A DNA stretch of 64,000 nt from positions 3,782,001 through 3,846,000 of the forward strand of contig NZ_JACCBP010000001.1 in the NCBI RefSeq assembly GCF_013408655.1, given 5' to 3'. This DNA comes from Pigmentiphaga litoralis (lineage in GTDB: Bacteria; Pseudomonadota; Gammaproteobacteria; Burkholderiales; Burkholderiaceae_B). The translations under genes and the position numbers were made by a program. Of the stretch, positions 44,675-52,718 are shown piece after piece (within the stretch, counting starts at the first letter, position 1; every line of letters starts with the position of its first letter). A model generated the notes under the pieces. It did no database searches. It had not been told where the DNA came from and saw nothing but the letters and a program-made list of their open reading frames with translations.

Positions 44675-45682
44675 TTATTCGGGCTTGATGCCTGCGTTGG
44701 TAATCACGCGGCCGATGTCGCTGCGTCCCTTGTCCAGCATCGCCGTCAGGTCGGCCGGACTGGTCACGATCACGTCGGCGCCCAGGCCGACGAACTTGGC
44801 CTGGACCTCGGGCGACTGCAGCACCGCGTTCAGATCAGCGTTGATCTTCTCGATGATGGCGGCAGGCGTGCCGACCGGCGCCGTCATGACCGTGCGGATG
44901 GCCAGGTCGAAGCCGGGTACCCCCGACTCCGCCACGGTGGACACCTCCGGCGCCATCGACGTGCGTTTGCCGGTGGTGACCGCCAGCATGCGCACGGCGC
45001 CATTCTTGACGAAGGGCAAGGCCTGCACCAGCGACACCACGCCATATGGCGTGTCGCCCGACACCACCGCGGTCAGGGCCGGACCGCTGCCCTTGTAAGG
45101 CACCTGCACGACCTTGATGCCCGCATCGGCGGCAGCCCACTCGCCCGCAATGTGGTTCATGGTGCCGACGCCCGCGCTGGCCCACGACAACTCGCCCGGA
45201 TGCGCCTTGGCATAGCTGACCAGGGATGCCATTGACTGGAACGGCGCCTTGGGATTGGCGACGAAGGCCATCGGAATCTCGCTGATCCCGCCGATGCTGG
45301 AAAAGCCCTTGGCCGGGTCGTAGCCCAGCTTGGCGAACAGGAAGGGATTGTTGGTGAAGGGATTGGTGGACGACACGTACAAGGTGTAGCCATCGGCGGG
45401 CGCACGCGACACCTGCGACGCCGCAATGCCTTCGCTGGCGCCCACCTTGTTTTCGATCACGACCGGCTGGCCCCAGCGCTTGGCCAGGCCTTCTGCGGCG
45501 ATGCGCGCGGACACGTCGACCGGGCCCCCTGCGGGTGTGCCCACCAGGATCGTGACGGGCCGGACGGGATAGGCGTCAGCCGCGGCAGCGAAAGACGGCA
45601 GCACGGCCGACGCCGCACCCCACACCAGACAGGACAACACCACCGCGGCGCGCGCGACGGGTCGAGACAACATACAAGACAT
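44675..45682 (-). CDS. Bug-family (TTT) solute-binding protein
   Basis: The protein has 335 residues. The signal peptide is about residues 1-34 (VVLSCLVWGAASAVLPSFAA). The Bug domain follows: YPVRPVTILVGTPAGGPVDVSAR, VIENKVGASEGIA and VPYKGSGPALTAVVSG. ATG 45682 has a good Shine-Dalgarno (AAGGAG). It is first in the operon with the enamidase-like hydrolase and probably binds its substrate in the periplasm. No TctA/TctB membrane genes are adjacent. Confidence 0.9.
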   Translation of the reverse strand: MSCMLSRPVARAAVVLSCLVWGAASAVLPSFAAAADAYPVRPVTILVGTPAGGPVDVSARIAAEGLAKRWGQPVVIENKVGASEGIAASQVSRAPADGYTLYVSSTNPFTNNPFLFAKLGYDPAKGFSSIGGISEIPMAFVANPKAPFQSMASLVSYAKAHPGELSWASAGVGTMNHIAGEWAAADAGIKVVQVPYKGSGPALTAVVSGDTPYGVVSLVQALPFVKNGAVRMLAVTTGKRTSMAPEVSTVAESGVPGFDLAIRTVMTAPVGTPAAIIEKINADLNAVLQSPEVQAKFVGLGADVIVTSPADLTAMLDKGRSDIGRVITNAGIKPE

Positions 45683-46024
45683 CGAATACTCCTTGCCGAA
45701 AAAGAGGGTGAAACACTTCTGGCACTGAGTCCCCAAATCTAGGTTTTATTTTTTTGTCGTCGGTAGAAAGGTGAGGCGGGTGATGCGGGTGGGGCGGAAG
45801 CTGAGAGATCACATGATTGCGCGCAACAACCATCGTTGACGGACGCACGCAGGCGGCCTGATCGAGAATAGACCAAGCCGGTGCAGCGATCTAGCGGTTT
45901 TTCTGATGGTTGACGTCGACAACCGGTTGGGCCAGCGCCCGATCCGGAGGGACAGCGGGCCTGCCGGGGTGACGATGCCACCCGGCAGGCCGGCGCGGAG
46001 TCAGCGATGCGGACTCAAGGCCGC
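45683..46024. other. 342-bp intergenic region without a gene
   Basis: No convincing coding frame is seen. It contains the start region of the Bug operon with an AT-rich stretch (about 45740-45755) likely to be promoter sequence. A stem-loop at 45958-45991 follows the DUF3325 stop. The remainder shows no recognised signal. Confidence 0.6.
45958..45991 (-). terminator. Stem-loop after the second iron cluster
   Basis: Perfect 11-bp arms GGCCTGCCGGG and CCCGGCAGGCC enclose a 12-base loop, 33 bp past the DUF3325 stop. There is no U-tract, so it is a candidate terminator or mRNA-stabilising hairpin. Confidence 0.6.
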
Positions 46025-46327
46025 CTAGCGGCGCGCGGCCTTGGCATCGGGCTGCCGCAGGCGGTTCCAGGCGACCAGCGCCACGAAGATGATGCCGGCG
46101 CCGGCGCTCAGGTAGCCAAACCAGGCGACCAGGCCGACGGCCCACCGTTCCTGGTCCAGCGTCACGCCCAGCGACAGGGCCAGCAGCACCCACCCGGCGA
46201 TCCGCAGCCAGGTGATGGACTTGCGAGACAGGTGACGTCCGAACAGGTCTTCTTGCGGCCGTTCCATGCCCAGCGCCAGGCAGGCGAAAGCCAGCAGGCA
46301 GAAGATCAATACCCAGAGCTGATTCAT
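46025..46327 (-). CDS. DUF3325 small membrane protein
   Basis: The 100-residue protein has three hydrophobic helices (LWVLIFCLLAFACLALGM, WLRIAGWVLLALSLGV, WFGYLSAGAGIIFVALVAW) and matches the DUF3325 family linked to PepSY siderophore genes. Its ATG overlaps the PepSY stop by 4 bp, so it is co-translated. Function is unknown beyond the iron-uptake context. Confidence 0.75.
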   Translation of the reverse strand: MNQLWVLIFCLLAFACLALGMERPQEDLFGRHLSRKSITWLRIAGWVLLALSLGVTLDQERWAVGLVAWFGYLSAGAGIIFVALVAWNRLRQPDAKAARR

Positions 46328-48072
46328 CGCGCACCCTCCACACCGGGCATGCCCGATCTGGGCGACACGGCCGTGCCGCCCGACAACGAAGACCCCGAGG
46401 CCCCGGAAGACGCTCCGGGCGAGGCCACCGCCGAAGCCGCCCCTCCGGCGACCCCAGCCGGCCTGCGTAGTGCAGGCGCCGCCGTCCCGTCAGTGACCGC
46501 CGCCGTCTTGCGCACCGGCTTGACCTTGGGCCGATGGCGCGTGGTGCGGATCGCCAGCCAGGCATGCAGCGCGGCAAACGCGATCATGGCCAGGTCAAAG
46601 CCCGCGAACACCCAGTCACCCGCGGCCAGGCTGTTCCACAAACCGCGGTCGGTCGTCAGGGCGTTGAGCACCGGCAGGGCCAGCAGCAAGGCCGCCGCCA
46701 GCCACAGCAGTTCGATCCACCCGCGCTTGGCCGGGCGCACCATGGCATACAGCAGTGTCGCGCCCCACACCATGAAGAAAACGTGGATCTCCCAATCCTT
46801 GCGGTCGGCCAACGTTTCGGACAGCAGGCGGTTGCCATAGAAAAAGGCCACCATGGCCACCGACAGGCCCGCCACCGACGCGATGTTCAACCGTTCCACC
46901 AGCCGGAAACCAAAGTAGGGCTTGTCGGGATTGGGCAGCTTGGCGCGGCGCTTGACCGTCCACATCACCAGTCCGGACCCCACCATGGCGGTACCCGCCA
47001 GGCTGACAAGAAAGTACAGCCAGCGCAGCGGCAGGTCCCCGAAGCGGCCCAGGTGCAGCGCGTACATGACCCCACGTGTTTCGGCCGCACCGCCCACCGA
47101 GTCCTTGGTATCCAGCAACTGACCGCTGGTCCCGTTGAACAGCAGGTATTGCGGACTGACCGACACCCGCTGGTTGTCGGCGCGCACCACCATCACCCGC
47201 GACACGGTGTCGCCCGGATTATTGATGGTGATGCGGCCCACGCCGTGCTGGCCCCAGCGTTCTTGCGCCTGCCGGATCATGTCGGCCACGGGCGCGATAG
47301 GCGCCTTGTCGCCGCTGGGCTTGCCGGCCGGCACGAAGGCGCTCAGCTCGTTCTGCAACGCTTGCCGCGCCCCGCGATCCTTGAAGGCGGCGTCCCCGCC
47401 CCACGGCATCAGCATCAACATCAGCGTGACCAGACCGGTGTACGTGATCATCAGGTGGAAGGGCAGCCCGAACACCGACAGCGCATTGTGCGCATCAAGC
47501 CAGGACCGTTGGCCCTTGCCCCACCGGAAGGTAAAGAAATCGACAAAGATCTTTTTGTGCGTGATGACGCCGGACACGATGGCCACCAGCATGAACATCG
47601 CGCAGATCGATGCGATCCACCGCCCCCACAGCACCGGCATGTAATGCAGCTGGAAGTGGAAGCGGTAGAAGAAGTCGCCGCCCGTGGTGTCCCGCACCTC
47701 GATCGGTTGGGCCGTGACGGGATCAAAGGTGGCGCTTTCGAACCGCTTGCCGCCGCGCCAGAAGGCGTTGGCCGTCGGGCTGCGTTCATCGGGGAAACCG
47801 ATGCTCCATTGCGGACTGGTCGGCGCCAGCCGGCTCATGGTCTCGACCAGGCGCGGCGCGAGTTCGGCCGGATTGGCCACCTGGGCTTGCGCAGGCACGG
47901 CGGGCCGCATCCACTGCGAGATCTCGTCCTTGAAGTAGCTGACCGTGCCGGTCAGGAACATCGCATACAGAATCCAGCCGGCCAGCAGCCCCGTCCAGGT
48001 GTGCAGGTCCGACATGGTCTGCCGGATGCCGGGCGCCTTGGCCTTCGAATAAGTTGACATCGTGCTGCTCAT
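46324..48072 (-). CDS. PepSY-associated TM protein, second copy
   Basis: The 582-residue protein is paralogous to the one at 32015, sharing LHTWTGLLAGWILYAMFLTG and the HKKIFVDFFTFRWGKGQRSW-type loop with the conserved HNALSVF. C-terminal TM helices are followed by a 60-residue Ala/Ser/Gly-rich tail absent from the first copy. ATG 48072 overlaps the DUF3649 stop (ATGA); an internal ATG at 48060 is also possible. Presumed role is periplasmic reduction of ferric siderophores at the inner membrane. Confidence 0.85.
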   Translation of the reverse strand: MSSTMSTYSKAKAPGIRQTMSDLHTWTGLLAGWILYAMFLTGTVSYFKDEISQWMRPAVPAQAQVANPAELAPRLVETMSRLAPTSPQWSIGFPDERSPTANAFWRGGKRFESATFDPVTAQPIEVRDTTGGDFFYRFHFQLHYMPVLWGRWIASICAMFMLVAIVSGVITHKKIFVDFFTFRWGKGQRSWLDAHNALSVFGLPFHLMITYTGLVTLMLMLMPWGGDAAFKDRGARQALQNELSAFVPAGKPSGDKAPIAPVADMIRQAQERWGQHGVGRITINNPGDTVSRVMVVRADNQRVSVSPQYLLFNGTSGQLLDTKDSVGGAAETRGVMYALHLGRFGDLPLRWLYFLVSLAGTAMVGSGLVMWTVKRRAKLPNPDKPYFGFRLVERLNIASVAGLSVAMVAFFYGNRLLSETLADRKDWEIHVFFMVWGATLLYAMVRPAKRGWIELLWLAAALLLALPVLNALTTDRGLWNSLAAGDWVFAGFDLAMIAFAALHAWLAIRTTRHRPKVKPVRKTAAVTDGTAAPALRRPAGVAGGAASAVASPGASSGASGSSLSGGTAVSPRSGMPGVEGAR

Positions 48073-48353
48073 TTCCAGACGGACCACGCGGCCAGCGACA
48101 GCGGCAAGGCCGCGATCGCAAGGCCGACCCAGGCGCGCGTGGCCGACCGCACCGCGAACACCCATACGACGGCGCAGACATACACCACGAAGCTCGCGAG
48201 CATGCCGGTCAGCACGGCTTCGGTCGGCGCCATCGGCAGGGCCACGGCTGCCACGCTGCAGAGCGCGGCCAGCGCATAGCCGCCGAACAGTGCGGCAACG
48301 ATGCGCGACAGCAGCGGCCCGACGCCGACGACCTTGCGAAGCCGTGCGTTCAT
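48069..48353 (-). CDS. DUF3649 small membrane protein, second copy
   Basis: This 94-residue protein has three hydrophobic helices (LLSRIVAALFGGYALAALC, VLTGMLASFVVYVCAVVWVF, GLAIAALPLSLAAWSVW). It parallels the copy at 31634: RSATRAWVGLAI here, RSAVRAWIGIGA there. It is embedded between DUF4198 and PepSY with one-base or overlapping junctions, so it must be co-translated with them. Confidence 0.78.
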   Translation of the reverse strand: MNARLRKVVGVGPLLSRIVAALFGGYALAALCSVAAVALPMAPTEAVLTGMLASFVVYVCAVVWVFAVRSATRAWVGLAIAALPLSLAAWSVWK

Positions 48354-48354
48354 A

Positions 48355-49086
48355 TCACTTGCCTGGCTTGGCGGCCGGACCGGCCGGCACGGCGGCGGTG
48401 CCCGTGGGCTTGGCGTACGTGACCGACGTCACATAGTTGACGACGTCATATTTCTCGGCGCCGGCATCGCCCATGCGTTCGCCCGCCGTGCGGTCGTCGT
48501 GATGGGCTTCAAGCACATAGGTGCCCTTCCACGGCATGTCGAAGGTGACCAGGCCCTGTTGGTCGGACACGGCTTCCTTCATCCAGCCCGACTGCACCAC
48601 GGCCGACACCTTGGCCTTCGGCAGGGGCTGGCCCTTGAAGACGACCTTGAACTCGCCGGCCTTGCCGGTCGGGACCACGTCGAACGTCAACGATGGGGCC
48701 TGTTCATTGGTGCTTGTCAGGTAGCGCGCGGCCGGGTGATACCAACCCTTGATTTCCTTGTCGCCCTGCTTCATGGAATAGAGCGGGTAGCGCGCGTCTT
48801 CGGCCACCAGGCTTTCGCCGGCGGCGGCACGGCCCGACAGCACGAAGCCGTTGGCGGATTTGGTGGCGGTCAGCGGCTGCTGGCCTTGCGACGAGATGCG
48901 CAGCGCCGTGGGCTTGCCGAACTTGTCGAGCAGGCCGGGAGAGGTCTCGCGCAGGTTCTCGCCAAACTCGCCAAAGCGCAGCACAGCCGAGCCATTGGCG
49001 GGCTGTTCGATCCAGACCTGGTGGGCCTGGGCGGCGCCGGCGCCAAGCGCCAGCAGCAAGGAAGCAAGAATCGGTTTGACGGTCAT
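48355..49086 (-). CDS. DUF4198 periplasmic protein
   Basis: The protein has 243 residues. The signal peptide is about residues 1-21 (ILASLLLALGAGAAQA), followed by the DUF4198 start HQVWIEQPANG with a conserved mature N-terminal His. A beta-rich C-terminal domain follows (FKVVFKGQPLPKAKVSAVV, GLVTFDMPWKGTYVLEAHH). Members are associated with metal uptake; the first His and HHDD could bind a metal. It heads the second iron cluster, with a Fur-like box about 118 bp upstream. Confidence 0.82.
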   Translation of the reverse strand: MTVKPILASLLLALGAGAAQAHQVWIEQPANGSAVLRFGEFGENLRETSPGLLDKFGKPTALRISSQGQQPLTATKSANGFVLSGRAAAGESLVAEDARYPLYSMKQGDKEIKGWYHPAARYLTSTNEQAPSLTFDVVPTGKAGEFKVVFKGQPLPKAKVSAVVQSGWMKEAVSDQQGLVTFDMPWKGTYVLEAHHDDRTAGERMGDAGAEKYDVVNYVTSVTYAKPTGTAAVPAGPAAKPGK

Positions 49087-49203
49087 GAATGTCTCGTGGA
49101 TAGGGTTCGCGAGCAGGCGGCTGCCACCGTGAGGGCATGACGCGAGGACTCGCAGTCGTGCACGGTGCCGGCAGCCGCCGGATTCATCGCATTGGGAATT
49201 GAA

Positions 49204-49218
49204 TGAGAAACACTATCA
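49204..49218. promoter_or_regulatory. Fur-like box upstream of the second iron cluster
   Basis: TGAGAAACACTATCA (complement TGATAGTGTTTCTCA) agrees with TGATAATnATTATCA at about 10-11 of 14 positions and lies in an AT-rich stretch upstream of the DUF4198 gene at 49086. Iron-dependent repression is expected. Confidence 0.55.
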
Positions 49219-49314
49219 CTATAACTTCGAATAGCAAGGTGTTGCGGCTTCAGGTAGGTGTCAGCCTGTTGTCCTGCCAACGATCGTCGGCGCAAAACCA
49301 CATAACACGCAGTC

Positions 49315-50178
49315 CTATCGGGTGCCGAACCGTTCCGACATCTCGCTGAACAGCCGGCCATACACCGAATGGGTCGGCCAGATCAGCCCCAGGCGGCGGG
49401 CCAGGCGGTTGCGCGGCAGGTTGATCAGGGCGACGTTGGACGGCGTCGTCTCGGGCCGGAAGCAGTTGGGCACCAGCGCCACGCCCAGGCCGCGCGCCAC
49501 CAGCGCACGGATGCCGTCGGGCGAATCCAGCTCGAACCGTTCCTGCGGCCGGATGCGTTTCTGCTGCAGATAGCGTTCGGCCAGGTCCCCGCCCCAGGTG
49601 CGGCGGTCGTAACGGATGAAGGGTTCGCGCGCCAGCAGTGTCGTGTGATCCTCGTGGGCCAGATGGGACGGCGCCAGCAGCACCAGCGGTTCGACCCGCA
49701 AGGTGCGCCAGGTAAAGGACTTGGCCAGCGCAAAGGGGGGTTCGACCACCAGGGCTGCGTCGATCTTGCTTGCGCCCAGTTGATGGAACAACTCATGGGA
49801 CGCGGCGATCTCCAGCTTGGCATCCAGCAGCGGGTAACGCTGCGCGATGTATTCGAGCAGGTCGGGCATGACGGTCGACAACGTCGTGCGCAAGGTCCCG
49901 ATGCGCAAGCCGCCCGGCAGGCCGTCGGCCGATACGCTGGCTTTCAGGTCGCGCAGATTGCGCTGGAAGTCCCTTGCGCGGTCCAGCAGGCGCGCCCCGC
50001 CCTCGGTCAGGCGCACAACGCGGCCGGACCGCACCAGCAGCGGCACGCCCAATTCACGCTCAAGCGCCTTGATGCGCTGGGCCATGGCGGTCGGTGTGAT
50101 GCTCATGCGCCGGGCCGCCTCGGCCAGGGAACCGCATTCGGCGGCGATCAGGAAGCTGTCCAGAAAACGAGTGTCCAT
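49315..50178 (-). CDS. LysR-type transcriptional regulator (Bug/hydroxyacid module)
   Basis: The protein has 287 residues. The helix-turn-helix region is about 3-62 (LAEAARRMSITPTAMAQRI, LLVRSGRVVRLTEGG), followed by an effector domain from about 88 (GLRIGTLRTTLSTVMPD). It diverges from a Bug gene across 163 bp containing LysR-like half-sites. ATG 50178 was chosen; the longer open frame reads through the promoter region. Likely target: the Bug / alpha-hydroxyacid dehydrogenase genes. Confidence 0.9.
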   Translation of the reverse strand: MDTRFLDSFLIAAECGSLAEAARRMSITPTAMAQRIKALERELGVPLLVRSGRVVRLTEGGARLLDRARDFQRNLRDLKASVSADGLPGGLRIGTLRTTLSTVMPDLLEYIAQRYPLLDAKLEIAASHELFHQLGASKIDAALVVEPPFALAKSFTWRTLRVEPLVLLAPSHLAHEDHTTLLAREPFIRYDRRTWGGDLAERYLQQKRIRPQERFELDSPDGIRALVARGLGVALVPNCFRPETTPSNVALINLPRNRLARRLGLIWPTHSVYGRLFSEMSERFGTR

Positions 50179-50211
50179 CGGGATCCAAGGGCGTCGGGAA
50201 TGAATAAAAAC

Positions 50212-50250
50212 TGGACTCTGAATCCATAAAAATGAAATTGTGCTGGATTC
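50212..50250. promoter_or_regulatory. LysR-type half-sites in a divergent promoter
   Basis: TGGACTCTGAATCCA (50212-50226) is a near-palindrome of TGGAYTC half-sites. A third half-site, TGGATTC, lies at 50244-50250, one to two helical turns on. This matches the recognition-plus-activation layout of LysR regulators between the genes at 50178 and 50342. Confidence 0.55.
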
Positions 50251-50341
50251 CGGTTGGTCCGACAATCGAATCGTCCAGCGGCTGCACAGGACCACAGAGT
50301 CCACGCACCGCCTTGCATCGACATTCCCATCAGGAGACACC

Positions 50342-51337
50342 ATGACCCTCAGCTTCCCCCGCCGCCGCGTGCTTGCCGCCCTTGTCGCCACCGGCGCCGC
50401 CATGGCCGCGCCAGGCGTCTTCGCCCAGTCCGCCACGACCTACCCCACCCGCCCGGTCACCCTGGGCGTCGGCTTCTCGGCCGGTGGCGCCGTCGATATC
50501 GTTGCCCGCCAGTTGGGCCAGGCGCTCGGCAAGTCCTTTCACCAGCCCTTCGTGATCGAAAACCGCCCGGGCGCGACCGGCATCATCGCCGCCGAAGCCG
50601 TGGCGCAGGCCAAGCCCGATGGCTACAGCCTGCTGCTGGGCACGCAGTCCACCATGGTGGTCGCGCCCAGCCTGTACCCGACCATGAAGGTCGATCCCAA
50701 GAAGGACTTCGTGCCGGTCTCGCTGGTGGCGTCGGTGCCGCTGGTCCTGGTCGTGCATCCATCCTTGCCGCTGCACACCGTGCAGGACGTGATCAAGTAC
50801 GCCAAAGACAAGAAGGGTGACCTGAGCTACGCGTCGTCGGGCCTGGGCGGTCCGCAGCATGTGGCTGCCGAGTTGTTCGCGTCGATGGCCGGCGTGAAGA
50901 TGGTCCACATCCCCTACAAAGGCGAAGCCAACGCGATCAGCGACGTGCTGGGCAACCAGGTGCCGCTGATGTTCAGCAACCTGCCGACGCTGCTGCCCTA
51001 CATCAAGAGCGGCAAGCTGCGCGCAATCGCCGTGTCCAGCCTGGAACGCGCCGCCAGCGCCCCGACCATTCCGACCGTGAACGAGTCGGGCCTGAAAGGC
51101 TTCGAAGCCCTGACATGGTTCGGCCTGTACGCCCCCGCCGGCACGCCGCAAGACGTGGTCGGCAAGCTGGAACAGGGCGTCAAGCAGGCGCTGAGCGACA
51201 CCGAACTGCGCGCCAAGATGACTGACCAGGGCATGACGCTGGAAGGCCGCGGCAGCCGTGACTTTGCCAAATACATGGAAGCCGAAAGCACCAAGTGGGC
51301 AGGCCTGATCAAGAGCGCCGGCATCAAGCCGGAATAA
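50342..51337 (+). CDS. Bug-family (TTT) solute-binding protein
   Basis: The protein has 331 residues. The signal peptide (about 1-28) has a twin-arginine motif (FPRRRVLAALVATGAAMAA). The Bug domain follows: YPTRPVTLGVGFSAGGAVDIVAR, VIENRPGATGIIA and IPYKGEANAISDVLG. ATG 50342 has Shine-Dalgarno AGGAGA. It heads an operon with the alpha-hydroxyacid dehydrogenase, 67 bp downstream, and probably binds a hydroxy- or dicarboxylate. Confidence 0.92.
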   Translation: MTLSFPRRRVLAALVATGAAMAAPGVFAQSATTYPTRPVTLGVGFSAGGAVDIVARQLGQALGKSFHQPFVIENRPGATGIIAAEAVAQAKPDGYSLLLGTQSTMVVAPSLYPTMKVDPKKDFVPVSLVASVPLVLVVHPSLPLHTVQDVIKYAKDKKGDLSYASSGLGGPQHVAAELFASMAGVKMVHIPYKGEANAISDVLGNQVPLMFSNLPTLLPYIKSGKLRAIAVSSLERAASAPTIPTVNESGLKGFEALTWFGLYAPAGTPQDVVGKLEQGVKQALSDTELRAKMTDQGMTLEGRGSRDFAKYMEAESTKWAGLIKSAGIKPE

Positions 51338-51347
51338 CGCAGCGGCT

Positions 51348-51377
51348 GGATGAGCGGCGCCGGGATGACTGGCGCCG
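51348..51377. repeat. Two tandem 15-bp units after a Bug stop codon
   Basis: GGATGAGCGGCGCCG and GGATGACTGGCGCCG stand in tandem, starting 10 bp after the Bug stop. Each contains a TGA. They are not followed by further copies. Confidence 0.6.
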
Positions 51378-51404
51378 GGAATCCAAGAGATCGAAGGAAT
51401 TTTC

Positions 51405-52709
51405 ATGAAAGACAGCGCGACGATGTCACCCAGCCTCCCGGCCACGCAGCGGTCGACAAGCGCCGGCACCCCGCCTAGGCCACGCTCGACGCAGGTGTCT
51501 GCCGCCGCCCCCGTGGCGCCTACGTCCTCGGTGTCTCGCCCCCCGCGCGCACTGCGGAAAGTGTTTGCGCTGGACGACTTTGAAGCCGCAGCGCGCCGAC
51601 ACCTGCCGCGGCCCGTGTTCGGCTATATGTGTTCGTACGCCGAAACCGGCGCGGCCTTCGACGCCAACCGCGATGCCTATGCCGACTATGGCTTCATGCC
51701 GCAGGTCATGGTGGACGTGTCCAAACGCAGCACGCAAACGGAATTGTTTGGCGAGACCTATGCGGCGCCCTTCGGCTTTGCTCCGGTCGGCCTGACGGCG
51801 CTGTCGACCTATCGGGGCGACCTGGTGCTGGCGCGCGCCGCCCTGGAATCACGCCTGCCCATGATCATGAGCGGATCGTCATTGATCCCGCTGGAAGAGG
51901 TCGCCGCCCTGCATCCGGGTGCGTGGTTCCAGGCCTACTTGCCAGGGGATCGGGGGGCCATCGAACTGCTGATCGACCGCGTCGCCCGCACTGCCTTCAA
52001 GACCCTGGTGATCACGGTCGACACGCCGGTCCCGCCCAACAGCGAGAACACGGCGCGCATGGGATTTTCCGCGCCCCTGCGGCCATCGATCGGGTTGGCA
52101 TGGCAAGGCATGACCCATCCGCGCTGGCTGCTCGGCACCTTCCTGCGGACCCTGGCCCGGCACGGCATGCCGCACTTCGAAAACAACTATGCCACCCGCG
52201 GCGCACCGATCCTGTCGCCGTCCGTGCTGCGGGACTTTTCGGAACGCGGACACCTGGCGTGGGACGACCTGCGCACCATCCGCAAACAGTGGCGCGGCAG
52301 GCTAATCGTGAAGGGCATTCTGCGCGCTGACGATGCCCGCATGGCGCGTGACTGCGGCGCCGACGGCATCATCGTGTCGAACCATGGCGGCCGGCAACTG
52401 GACGGCGCCATTGCCCCCTTGCGCGCCCTGCCCGCCGTCGTAGCGGCGTGCCCGGATATTCCGGTCATGATCGACAGTGGCGTGCGGCGCGGCACGGACG
52501 TGCTGAAGGCGCTTGCGCTAGGCGCAAAGCTGGCGTTTGTCGGGCGGCCGTTCGGTTATGCGGCGGCCGTTGGCGGCGTGCCGGGCGTGCAGCATGGTGT
52601 GAAGCTGCTGACCGCCGAAGTGTCGCGGAACATGGCGATGCTGGGGGTCAACAGCGTGACGGAATTGCAGGCCGATCGGCATCTGGTAAGGATGCCGGGG
52701 CGGGGCTAG
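51405..52709 (+). CDS. FMN-dependent alpha-hydroxyacid dehydrogenase
   Basis: The 434-residue protein has the FMN barrel (about 50-430): VFALDDFEAAARRHLPRPVF, GFAPVGLTAL, SNHGGRQLDG with catalytic His327, and DSGVRRGTDV. The first 48 residues are a Ser/Thr/Pro/Ala-rich extension with no counterpart in the family; no second convincing start was found within it. It is more like the mandelate/hydroxyacid branch than the protein at 20930. It may oxidise the acid delivered by the upstream Bug protein. Confidence 0.9.
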   Translation: MKDSATMSPSLPATQRSTSAGTPPRPRSTQVSAAAPVAPTSSVSRPPRALRKVFALDDFEAAARRHLPRPVFGYMCSYAETGAAFDANRDAYADYGFMPQVMVDVSKRSTQTELFGETYAAPFGFAPVGLTALSTYRGDLVLARAALESRLPMIMSGSSLIPLEEVAALHPGAWFQAYLPGDRGAIELLIDRVARTAFKTLVITVDTPVPPNSENTARMGFSAPLRPSIGLAWQGMTHPRWLLGTFLRTLARHGMPHFENNYATRGAPILSPSVLRDFSERGHLAWDDLRTIRKQWRGRLIVKGILRADDARMARDCGADGIIVSNHGGRQLDGAIAPLRALPAVVAACPDIPVMIDSGVRRGTDVLKALALGAKLAFVGRPFGYAAAVGGVPGVQHGVKLLTAEVSRNMAMLGVNSVTELQADRHLVRMPGRG

Positions 52710-52718
52710 GCGCCGCCG

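Noticed and set aside
46534..48057. 507-codon frame opposite the second PepSY gene
   Set aside because: Same antisense pattern; no motifs or plausible start.
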